Below, one piece after another: positions 48,170 through 58,503 of a stretch of 64,000 bases of DNA. Under the pieces are notes generated by a model. It was not told the origin of the DNA, searched no databases, and saw only the letters and a list, made by a program, of their open reading frames with translations. Both the position numbers and the translations under genes were made by a program. Each line of letters opens with the position of its first letter. Position 1 is the stretch's first letter. The DNA comes from Pyrocephalus nanus. Its lineage: Eukaryota; Chordata; Aves; Passeriformes; Tyrannidae. Location: positions 73,903,129 through 73,967,128 of the forward strand of contig CM076262.1 of the NCBI GenBank assembly GCA_038380795.1, written 5' to 3'.

Positions 48170-48856
48170 TTTTTTTTTTTTTTTGGCAAATATTTATTAT
48201 AGGTAATGAAAATCCAAATAGAACCCAAATGGCCTTAGTTTTGCACATGATAAAATAGGTTGGTTTTTCTCTTTTTTGAAATTGCTAAAACAAGAGGAAG
48301 AGCCTTATGAAAATCTCACCATTGGGGCTCTCACAAACAAGTACCCAAAAGGTTTTTGAAAATGTTTCTGCTTTGTGAAATGCTGAAGGGGAAACACCGT
48401 CATCTAGAACAACCATTGTTAATGTCCTTTCAGTGTGAGAGAGCTTTCACCCTCCCAGTGCTCCCTTGTTGACTTGCTGCCAGCTGCTCATGTATGTAAT
48501 GTATATGGGTGTGCTTAAAATCCATTCCCATCTACGTGGAAATAGATGGTTTGTACAAATACAGCACCATACATCACACATACGCTCCATACGTGCTGCA
48601 GTTTGGAATGTCAGAGCACAGGGAAATGAGAATCAGGGCTATTTTAGAGGATGCCAGAGAAATGGAGCGATTTATTTGTTTGGATATTTAATGATCCAAG
48701 AAAAAAAAAATCTTGTTGGTTTTTGATATCTTTTGTTTCTTAGCTATGAAGGTTATTCTTAGGTCTTTTGCTCACTACACTATTTACAGATGAGTAAAAG
48801 GTATTAAAAATGTACTCGTGTGACTGACTACCACACAGTCAACAGGTGTATCTGAT

Positions 48857-48908
48857 GATAGATAATATTGATAGATAATATTGATAGATAAAATGGATAG
48901 ATAATAAC
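48857..48908. repeat. 13-bp GATA-rich minisatellite (4 copies)
   Basis: Four tandem copies of GATAGATAATATT, the last two with a few substitutions. Confidence 0.85.
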
Positions 48909-49079
48909 AGAATAAATATTTGCTCAACACTTTGTGATCCTACCTTGAAGCTTTTAGGATAGATAGAATAAACGCCTGCTAACTCTTACCAGTCCTTTAT
49001 AATGAAATGTTGTCAGTCATAATTTTGAGGGATTTTATAAACTTTCCCACAAAGTTTTAGGAAAATCTGGTGAGCTGAG

Positions 49080-51245
49080 TGGGCTAAATGCATATTACTG
49101 CCATATCCATAGGAGTGGATCAAAAGTTTACTAGAGTGCATGAGCGTAAGCATCGCAGAAAAGATAAAATAATAATATATCGCAGTGATCAACGTGAGAG
49201 AACCTGGGGAGGTTCTTGCAGAGGACCATTGCTTTGTGCAGCACGAGTCTAAGCTATCTCAAATTGGAGTGTCAGTAGAAGTGAGTTTAGAATAAATCAA
49301 TAAAATGAATAGTAACAAATCACCAGGATCAGATATTATTCCCCAAAGACTTCTAAAGGAACTCTGATATGAAATTGCTGAACTCCTTACAGCGGTGTGT
49401 AATCTATCCTATAAGTCAGCTTGAGCGGCAGGGGAAGGTGGAAAATGTGATGCCAATTAAAAGAAATGGTTCTGTTTGGGGAACATCTAAGTAATAAGGT
49501 TGTCATTTCACCAATACATTATTCCAGCATCAACTGGCGCTGTAGTCAAAAGAAGCAACTCAGCCTTTTCTGGCCACTTAGTTCTGCCACTGCACTGGTA
49601 CCTCTGCCTCTACAGCCTGTCTTGTGATTCTTAGCAGACCCAAGTAGGGAGCTGGTTCTAGTTGATACTAACCTAGGAAATATTAAATTTTTAGTGTTAA
49701 GATGGATCAGTCTCCTGAATCCGCCTAATCTGTTAGTGACGCAAAGTTTGCCCCTGATTCAGAGGGCAGCAGGGAGTGAGAAATGCACGAGTGAGGACAG
49801 CAGGAGAGAAGGACTGGTGTCTTTAGCAGCTGGACTTGCTTGCAGGAGTTTGATTAGATGCAAAATTCCAGCATGAAGTTGTGCCTTTGTGCTGGGAAGC
49901 TGGGTGGTGGTACAGTAAATGCAGAAGAAAGAAATGTATGCAGAAACATCGTCCTGAGAAGAGAGAAATGTAGGGAATGTTTTTTCAGACAGCTCAGGTC
50001 TTTTGTCTCCTGTATAGCTGTTAAAGATTTGAAGGAGTGTGAGGATATATATGGTCTGGTCTGCCTGTATCTTAAATTTCCAAAAAGCTTTTGATAAAGT
50101 CCCTTGCCAAAAATCCTTAAAGAAACTAAAAGATTGTTTTGATAAGGAAGAATATGCTTTTTAGGACTGATCATTACTGAAAAGAGAGAAGATTGAAGGT
50201 GAGAGTAAGTTGTTAGTGTTTAAAATTGACGGAATTTGCCACTGGAGATGCCTCTGAGCGTGGAATGAAATCTGAGGTAACATCATGTGCTGATGTTATT
50301 AAATGGTTGAGAGTCTTGTGATAAATAAAGCCATGGTTTCACCTTTGGTGGCCATGCAAGATTATATTCTTGTACACCCTGTTATCCCCCCCGCCTCTGT
50401 CTGTTTGAGTTGTGATAGAGCAAGAAGCTGATCCAACTCAAAAATAGCCTCATGAAAGTAGTAAGAATAGGGCAGTGTAGAACTGGGAAACTAAGCCGGG
50501 AGTGGGTCCCCTCAATCCAGCCCTGTGGCTGAAGAAAGATGAAAGGAATAAAAATCTGCATGACTGCAGGATAAACTTGCAGATGGGATCCAAGTTTGAA
50601 AAATGCAAAGTAATGAATTTTCTACCATGGAGAAGAGGAAATCCTTATTATACATATTCAACAGAAGTGCCAAATTGGCTATTATCATGGAGAAAACAGG
50701 TCTTTGGAGGCACTGTGGAAAGTTCTTGGAAATTTTTTGATCAGCATCGATAAAAAAGCAAATGGTATTTAGGCTAGTTAGGACAGAAGACAAGCAAGAA
50801 CCATAGTTATACCACCGTATAAATGTGTAATATGTTACCTATAATATGGTTCCTTCTTCTCCCCCAGCTCAGAAAGGTTGAAAATTAATCAAAGGGCAGC
50901 AGGGGTGATTAGAGTTATAGACTAAATACATCTAAGAATAAATAGTCTAGGTCTGGTCTTCATAGGAAGACAATTTTGGTAAAGGAGGCATATAAGATCT
51001 ATAGGACTGAATTGTGTGGGGAAGGTAAGATGGAAAGATTGTGCATTGTTTCTCATAATGTACCAAGTGTTTTGTAACACAGTGAAATGATTTGGTTTAT
51101 AAATCATGAAGAGCAGTAATTTTTTGATATAATGGACAGCTAAACCGTGAAAGTCATTGTTGTGAAGATTTTGGGGTAGCCAAAGATTGGGAGGGTTTAA
51201 AAACAAGCTAGTCAAAATCCTGGCAAAAACTCCATCACTGCAGTA
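49080..51245 (+). mobile_element. ancient decayed CR1-type LINE with reverse-transcriptase remnants
   Basis: A long, heavily mutated non-LTR retrotransposon. Diagnostic pieces occur in the right order. NSNKSPGSDIIPQRLLKEL (49308-49364) matches the conserved start of the CR1 reverse-transcriptase core. ILNFQKAFDKVP (50069-50104) matches the LDFxKAFDxVP motif. FEKCKVMNF (50595-50621) matches the DKCKVMH motif. Further on are the ATYGD/VDSSL-like region near 50700, the RAAGVI-like text near 50890-50920 and the C-terminal FKxxLDxF-like text near 51195. Stops and frameshifts separate them, so the copy is dead. It is much older than the short CR1 tails elsewhere and resembles the CR1 lineages shared with turtles and crocodilians. 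Both ends are approximate, and 49530-50030 may contain insertions. Confidence 0.85.
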
Positions 51246-54200
51246 ATGTCAGTACAATTTCCTATTTGGAAAGCCTACTCTGCCAGTTGCTGGAAGCTAG
51301 GAGGATGTGTCTTGGAAAGATAACTCTGTCTTTTTCTTAGTTTATTTCTTCTGCTGGGCATCCTCTGTTGGCTGCTGCAAAAGACCTGATACTTTTTTAT
51401 GTGGGTCTTTGATCTGACCTGGTCTATCACAGGCAGCACATTGCAGTTTGAAAGGAATTAATCAGAATCCAAGATTATAATAAGATCCTAGTTCTTTCAG
51501 GTAAGACAACTTAGCGAGTTATCAGTTCAGTTGGCAGCAGAGTGTGAAGAGTTTTCTGCTGAATGGCTTTGCAAATGACATGGTGGGACCTGAAGCTGGG
51601 ATAAGAGAAGCAGGAGCTCTGGGCATATCCTGAAGTTGGGACCAAAGCTGTCGGCACTGACACTGGTTTCTGCTCAAATGGGAAGGTCTGACATCCTCTA
51701 GCTTTCCTCCCTTAGGCTGCCGTGTAACCCCTTCTCCTCAGCTATACTTGGTTTGACCTTGTTCCAAGCAGGTTTAGGTATCTTAGTAGGAATCTATTTT
51801 TTTCCCCTTTGATGGGATTACTTTCTGTCACAGTAGGGAGCTGAATCAGTTTGCAGAAGGAGCACCGTGTCTGGGATTCGCTGCAGACAGTGTGTCACAC
51901 GCTGCAGTGCCTAAGCTAATGGGAAATGCCAGCGAGGGGAATCTGTCTAAGATGCAGTCTTGTGTCAGGAGTTCAAACAGTTTTTCTGAGAAATGAGGAT
52001 GCAGAGCCCAGAAAGGGTTTACTTGCACTTGGGCACTAAAACTTGTTTGGGCAAACTTTTGGAAAGGCAAAGTCTGGGAGTGCTGCTCCTGAATTATCTC
52101 ACCATTACATCCAGTGACTGGGAAACCAGAGTCAGCCTGGGGAATGATAAACATCCTTAGTGATCAGGACTCTCTCTGTAGATACTGATGGTATTTTTTC
52201 AGGTCATCATCGAAAATACTTTTATGCTTTAGGCACATGTAGCAAATTAGACGTTTTCAGGGAGAGAAAGGAACTGAGGTAGCCATCAGACAAACACGTG
52301 GTTTTGGTGTACCCAGGAGCACCTAGGCACCTAAATAAATGTTTTTGTACTCTGTGTAAGAGTAGCTGGTAGAGCCTCAAGTGTTAAGTGTTTTATGCTT
52401 GAGTAAAATTTGCAGAAGAAAAAGCTACCTATTCTATATGACAGTCAACTAGATCATAGTATTCGTAGTTTTTTCTCTGTAATTATGTGATATATTATAG
52501 CTAGTTTGTCACCTTTTGCTATGTGAGAAAGTGATGAGGAGCTGTCATGAAAGCCTAGTGTGAAACCATTTATTATGAAGATGTGCATTGTAGACAATAT
52601 CAGGGATTTTGATGATCTTAGTTGTTTAAGCAGAAAAGAATTGTGAAGTGTAGGTCTATCAGGAGAGTATTTTTAGGGGTAAGAATAATTTTCTTTTAAA
52701 GTGGAAAAGGTTTTTCTTTATTTATTTTAAGTCAAAAAAGGCAGAATGTATTCATTTGTTGTACTGCAAAATTGGGTTGGGTGATATAAGCATTTTGATG
52801 AGGTACCTGGAAAACAAGACGTTATGACACTGGGAATTTGGTAAGGTTTCTGCAAATGTGACCTTAAAGAGATTTAATCAGTTATTTGTAGCATCTGTTT
52901 TCCCTAATGGCATTGGAAGTATAGGTGATATGAATTATCAAATCAGTGGAGTAGGTACTTGAAATATATGAAATTATATATGGTCATATATTTACGTATC
53001 TATCTAAATTAACAGATGAATTAAGTTGCTGAGATTATAAAGAGATGCTGGTATATTTGAGAAGCATTTCTGCAGAACTTTTTTCAGAATGGTGCTTTTG
53101 ATAATTCCTAATTGTCTGGTGCTGCTAAGCCAAGAAGTATATGAAAGGGATGAAAAGTACTTACAAGATATAAAAATGCTTTTATTTTAGTGATAAAAGG
53201 AGTAGCAGAGTTGCCTCTTAGTTTCTGCCTTAGTCTGAATCCTTTCCTAATCACTCTAGTGGGGCTGGCCAGTGTCAAACGTTGCAGAAATAACTTGTGT
53301 TCCCAGGTCAGAAGGTTGGGGCTGAGGGCCATAAAGTCAAAGTGGAAAACTGAGTCACTGCACAGTGGTCATGCCAAAGACATTTCTCTCATCAAGGGAG
53401 GGGTCATCTTAGAAATATGCCAGCCACTTGGGTTGATTCTCTGTCTGGCTCAAATGCTTCACTGGAGGTTGGGTCAGTTCCACAGCTGCAGGTCTGGAGA
53501 ATGAAGCAGGCCAGGTCCCTTCTGTTGCAACTAATGTCATAGTGGCTCTAGTGAGCTGTAAAGACATCAAAGCAAGTCAACATCATCTTAGCAAAAGCTC
53601 ATATTCTTAAAAACTCAGATTCTGAAGTGAATCTAAACTGTGGTAACTCTTGCTGACTTCTCTCTACTAGAGCTCCATTCTCCTGCAGTAGTTCAATCAA
53701 ACCACCAAGTGTGAAATGTATGAAGGGAGAGGACAACCCCTCCTGTGAAGGTGACACAACTTCCAGATCCTCTCAGCCCCCAAATACAGTCCTGTCTTCA
53801 TGTTTTCCCATAACGTGGCTCATTGAAGCTAACTCATTATAAAACATATACAGTTATCTGAAAAGTGCTGTTTTTAGCAGATGAAAAGGGAGACCTGATT
53901 TGTAAGAGGGTAGCATAAGAGGAATGGCAACAGATGGTGTGTGGGCTGGCAGGTCAGTTAGCTGTGAGAGTAGGAACTGTAAATGGAAAACTGAAATATC
54001 AGTGCTGCTGCTTCTTCTAAAGTGTCCACATGTCCTGCTGCCTCAGCTGGAGCCAGAGTACACTGTCCTTCAGAAACCCCAACCATGGAGCCTTTCACCA
54101 CAGGTCCCTCATCTTTCCTGCCCAGTTATCATTCTTCCTGCTTAGCATTGCTCTCCTTTCCTTCCTTCTAAAGCCTTTTTTTTTTTACTTTCAAACCCTG

Positions 54201-54447
54201 ATCTGCAAACTGTTGGAAAACTGGACACTGCCTTCTCTTTTTATGTTCCTCTTAATCACACAGAGTTTCCCCACCTGCTGATTTAAGTAGGTGTGTACAT
54301 TAATGACGCCTGTGTTGCTATTAGCACTTAATGCGATGGCTGTTAAGATGGGAACTTGTTCTCAGGACACAGCAAAGCACTCTTTCCTAAAAGTAGAATC
54401 AGGGAGGTTATAAAACTGGGAGATAGTACTCTGAAATTCTCTCTCTC
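51246..54447. other. unique sequence, no gene seen
   Basis: AT-rich single-copy DNA. No exon or mobile element is recognised. Confidence 0.6.
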
Positions 54448-54468
54448 TTTTTTTTTTTTTTTTTTTTT
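54448..54468. repeat. CT/poly-T run
   Basis: A short (CT)n tract leads into about 21 T, then C-rich sequence. Confidence 0.9.
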
Positions 54469-57314
54469 CCCTCCCCCCTAGAAGAAAGCCTTTATGGAGT
54501 GGAGAAGTTTCTATGTAAGAATACCGAAAACATAAAACTGTATCTTGGCATACTTGCTGCATAGTCCAAGAATATAGCTCACACACTGTCTTTGGGGTTT
54601 GCATTCCAGTGCTTCCAGAGCTCCGAGTTGCTATAATACAATGATTTTTTTGTGAGATTAACATTTTCTGAGAAATATAAAGAGTGCCTTCATTCCCCAC
54701 CCAGGGAGTGGAAGGATGGATTCACTGCAGACCTGTGCTTTGAGGTTGTGTCTTAAGAATCTGAAAGAAATCTGCTCTTCAAAGCAGCTTTTTTCCCCCT
54801 TGTGAACTAAATTTACTCTCATTCTCTTAATTCCTCCTTCCCCCACAATCCTTCTTAACATGCCCTGAGTTCAAACAGTTTCACAGTACTATGGAAGTAG
54901 CAGCCTTGGTCTTTTTGTGCACAGGAGTGGGACTGGTTTTGGCTGTAGCCAAGCCACAGTTATTGTTTCTTTACTAAGATCCCTGTCATACTGCCCTGTT
55001 ACTACCCTTAGGTGATACTTGGTTGTCCAGTGTACTGATGCAGTCCTTTTCTTTCCCATTTTACTACTTTCTGTAAATCCCTGGGCTAAGGGGTCGCCTG
55101 GGGAGATTAAGAACAAAAAGCCACAACCCAAGACCTATTTGTGAACCATGAATTGGTATAGATTTCTGCCTATTTCCCAATGGGTAGTGTCTGATGAGGG
55201 GTTTTGTGGGCTGTTAACATCTCCCTTAATAGCTGCAGACCTGGAGCTGCATTACTGCACCAAATGCCTCTGCTGGCTGTGTAGCTGAATAAATGCCATT
55301 GCTTGAGAAAGCCTGTCTGGGGCATTGGCAAACTGGTGCCAACACACTCTAAATTATCAGGTGCAGCAGAGCTCGGCTCTGCCTTGACCTAGTGCTGGCT
55401 GCTGCCTTCTCTAGCGTGTCCAAGGAAAAGGGAGGGGAAAGGGCAGATGTGACAGCAGCTGCTGAAGGCCAAATTTGATGTGTGCTGGAAGAGGTTTGCG
55501 GGGCATTCTGCTGTGGTTTGTGATATCTTGCTCGTTTTTGATTTTAGTGGACAAGTCAGAAGATCAGCTGTTGGATGTAGGAAAAGATGGTTGTAGAAGG
55601 AATTCTTTAGTGAGAGAGGAGGGACTTGTCTGAAAAGGAAATAATAGAGCAGAATGAGCTGAGCATAAATTCAGAACCCCTGTGCATTAATTGCAATTGA
55701 TAAACTCATAATGCAGGCTTTAAATTGCTGTTGCTTTTTTAGAGGGAAAGATTTGATCCAGTTTGGTATCATTTTGAGGTACATAACAACTTTTAGGAGA
55801 GCCTGTGTGGTTGGCATTGGAGACAGTCCTGCTTGCTTTTTTAAAGTCAGTTTTGATCCTTTCAGAGATTGAAATAGAGGTAGAATTACAGCACTTTGAC
55901 AGCCAAAGGTTTTTCATGAGATGTCAGTTACCCTCATGGAGTATAGCTGGCTCTGGCAGAAAGAGCTTTTCGGAATAGCATCAGTTACTGCAATAAAGTA
56001 AATTACTTGTCCCATCTTTTCAACAAGGTGAAAAACACCAATGTGAGCTGTAGCTGTGGCAGCAGCTCACATCACTGTCTCCCAAGCCAGACTGAGATTG
56101 TGAGATGACCTTGTCTCAGTTCAGAAGTGCTTGCAAGATCCTTCCAAAACCCAGCCTACTAGTACTCTCTCTCTGAAATGAAAATCTGATGTTTTCAAGG
56201 ACATTGAGAGCAAAAGTATTGTAGGGTGAGAGTTTGGGGAAAAGAGATGAATGTAAATAAAATGGCAGCATTGATGGATCTAATGGTAGGTAATAAAAAA
56301 AACTTTGGCTTTTTTGCGACAGCATTTGGGATGAATTGTGATTTTATTCCTTTGCTTGAACTTGAGGTTTTGATCTATTTACTTTTTAAAATTCAGACAT
56401 AGGCATGTGTGTGATGATTTATTCCTCCTTGTAATTGGAAACAGTGATTAAATGAGCTTGCATATTATACTTCATTGTCCTTCTGGGATGTGGGCTACTG
56501 TGTGTTCGGCACAGCAGCTCCTAATGGAATTGATTCCAGCTTTTATATATTTACTGTAATCAGTGATGTGTTTCTAAAAACTGATTTGGAAAATTGCTTT
56601 CAAATACACATTCTTATATATGAAGCATTCATCTAGCTGTAGGGTGGTATGTAATCCTCAGAGTCTTCCTTTCAGATGCTTTGTTACCTTCTCTGACAGG
56701 CACTCTTTAAGACAAATAAATATATGCTCACTGTTTTGTAACCTGAAAGCTCTAGGAAGTGTTACACCTAGCAGAAGTGTTAAGTGGGCTGCAGCCAAGG
56801 ACAAGTGATTGCAGTCTGAGAGTGTCACCCCATAAATGATGATTTTCCATGGGCTAACCACTGGTGATATAGAAAGGATACTGCTTCTTAATAAGGAAAA
56901 AAACCCTTTTTTTTAATAATTGCCTTTAACAACTAATTGAATAATCAGAGCAATTGAATTAAAAAACTCAACCAACCAAACCCCAAATACCGTTTTTTTC
57001 AGGGAAAAAAAAAATCAGAAAGGTAATGAATTGTCATTGTATGTATAGAGAGTAATTCAGAAGCCACAGTGTGTGTGACTGGTGTTATGCAAACACAGAG
57101 ACAGTGCTCTGCCCTGGGAATTTATAGTCTGCTAAGAGAATACTCAGCAACCTGGTGCAAGAGAGAGATGGGAACAGCAGTGATAGGAAGCCCTCTTAGG
57201 GAAACAGGGTATGGACACTGTTTGCAGAATTTTAACTAAGGAGGATATATCTCAGTGATGCTAGTAGTGCCAGTGTTTGAGATTATATCTTTTAATAAAA
57301 TAAACCCCCAAACA
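54469..57314. other. unique sequence, no gene seen
   Basis: No exon is recognised. Open frames are under 85 codons apart from a shadow around the poly-T. Confidence 0.6.
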
Positions 57315-57482
57315 TTCCTGCCAGATGCAGCTCAAGGCACTATCACTGTATCTCCTTTGGCTGAGTTATTTTATGTCTGCAAACATAGCTGTGTTTAACG
57401 GCAGCCTTTACTTCAGGTGTACCTGTAGAAGAGACACTATTGTCTTGCTGAAATAAAGGCTGCCAGCTGTATCTGGCAGGAA
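57315..57482. repeat. long-range inverted repeat closing a hairpin domain
   Basis: TTCCTGCCAGATGCAGCT (57315-57332) pairs with AGCTGTATCTGGCAGGAA (57465-57482) over all 18 positions with one G-T pair. The 132-nt interior ends with a second hairpin (57400-57464), so the two stems abut. No target-site duplication is seen at the ends. It could be terminal inverted repeats of a small DNA element or part of a structured RNA. Confidence 0.7.
57400..57464. ncRNA. candidate hairpin, 17-bp stem
   Basis: GGCAGCCTTTACTTCAG (57400-57416) pairs with CTGAAATAAAGGCTGCC (57448-57464) with one C/A mismatch, around a 31-nt loop. The size (65 nt) is within the precursor-microRNA range, but the loop is large and the stem short. 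A transposon-derived palindrome is equally possible. Confidence 0.3.
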
Positions 57483-57569
57483 GTGTCAAATACACTGTGT
57501 TTCTGTAAGCAGTGAGAGTAAGTTTACCCATTGCTTACAGGAACATAGTGTCTTTGACAATTTGCTGCT
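57475..57569. ncRNA. candidate 95-nt near-perfect stem-loop (microRNA-like or MITE)
   Basis: The 5' arm 57475-57514 pairs with the 3' arm 57529-57569: of 40 positions in the 5' arm, 38 pair (five of them G-T), with two mismatches (57491/57552 and 57483/57560) and one bulged G (57564). The terminal loop is 14 nt, and GTAA/TTAC inside it can pair further. Such a stem is very unlikely by chance in unique DNA. Its size and shape fit a precursor microRNA, but short palindromic DNA transposons also look like this and have given rise to microRNAs. The transcribed strand is unknown. Its 5' arm overlaps the 3' arm of the neighbouring inverted repeat, so the two structures compete. Confidence 0.45.
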
Positions 57570-57601
57570 CTGTCTCAAATTTGGTTGAAATTTGTCAACA
57601 G
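57570..57601. repeat. short hairpin CAAATTT/AAATTTG
   Basis: CAAATTT-GGTTG-AAATTTG (57576-57594) is flanked by CTGT and ACAG (57570-57573 and 57598-57601), giving a two-step stem directly after the 95-nt hairpin. Confidence 0.6.
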
Positions 57602-58462
57602 ATTCGAAGTTTACAGGGCTAAGGGAGAGCAAGATTGACAGACAGTTGGACAGACAATTCAGTTGCAAAAGTCGCTTTGGGGAATAAGAAAGAAGAAGAA
57701 ATGCGGAGAGAAAGTAGAAGGTATGCTGTTAGCCTATTTAATTTGAAGAGGGTTTGAAAAATTGATAGGGAAAGGCAATTTGCAGGGGTATCACCATCTG
57801 ACTCACATTTGATGATGTTGGCCAAATGCACTGGTATTGTCTGCACGGGACTGTGAAGAGGTGGGCAGAAAAGGAGGGCACTGGATCTGTGTACTCAGCC
57901 TTGGCAGGTACCTCCCGCCTCTCCTGAGCCCACGTCTGCCTCCTTTTCTTTGCACACTGAAAAAATAAAGCAGACTTTATGAAAACTGTGCTGGCACTAA
58001 TGGCCTAAAAGAGCTATAGAAATGAAAGATGGCAGCGAGCACTAGTCACAGCCAGATGCTGTTAGATGTAGTGGTGAAACATGGTCGTGAAGAAGATGAT
58101 CCAAAAGGCACAGTTTAACACTTTGTGTGTTATTGTCTTGTGTGTTATTGCAGTTTAGGATTTTTACCTTTATCCTTAATATTGCATCAGATGCATATAC
58201 GCCTGTACAGAAAGGTAGGGTTTACCTGTCAGCCAAGGAGATTCCTCTGTGCCCCAAGGGAATCCAGGAGAGAGCTGGCTGTCTCGATGAAGAGCTAAAA
58301 CCTGAACAAACAATTTCCACGAGGTACAGATGCATCTCTTGCGTTAAATGCTTTCCAGTGTGTGCATGAAAAGCACAGTATATCATAAGACTTGTAAAAG
58401 AAAGATACAAAGGAAGAAAGGCATAATTTTGGACGGTATGATCCTGCAATTTAAGAGTTATG
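57602..58462. other. unique sequence, no gene seen
   Basis: It contains a 15-bp tandem duplication (TTGTGTGTTATTG at 58123 and 58138). No coding exon is recognised. Confidence 0.6.
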
Positions 58463-58503
58463 TGGTTTGGTTTGGTTTGGTTTGTGTTTTTTTTTTTTTT
58501 TTT
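58463..58503. repeat. (TTTGG)n plus poly-T
   Basis: About four TTTGG repeats are followed by 17 T (58487-58503). Confidence 0.9.

Noticed and set aside
57315..57482. Terminal inverted repeats of a named DNA transposon
   Set aside because: No target-site duplication and no match to transposon termini that I recognise; kept only as an unassigned inverted repeat.
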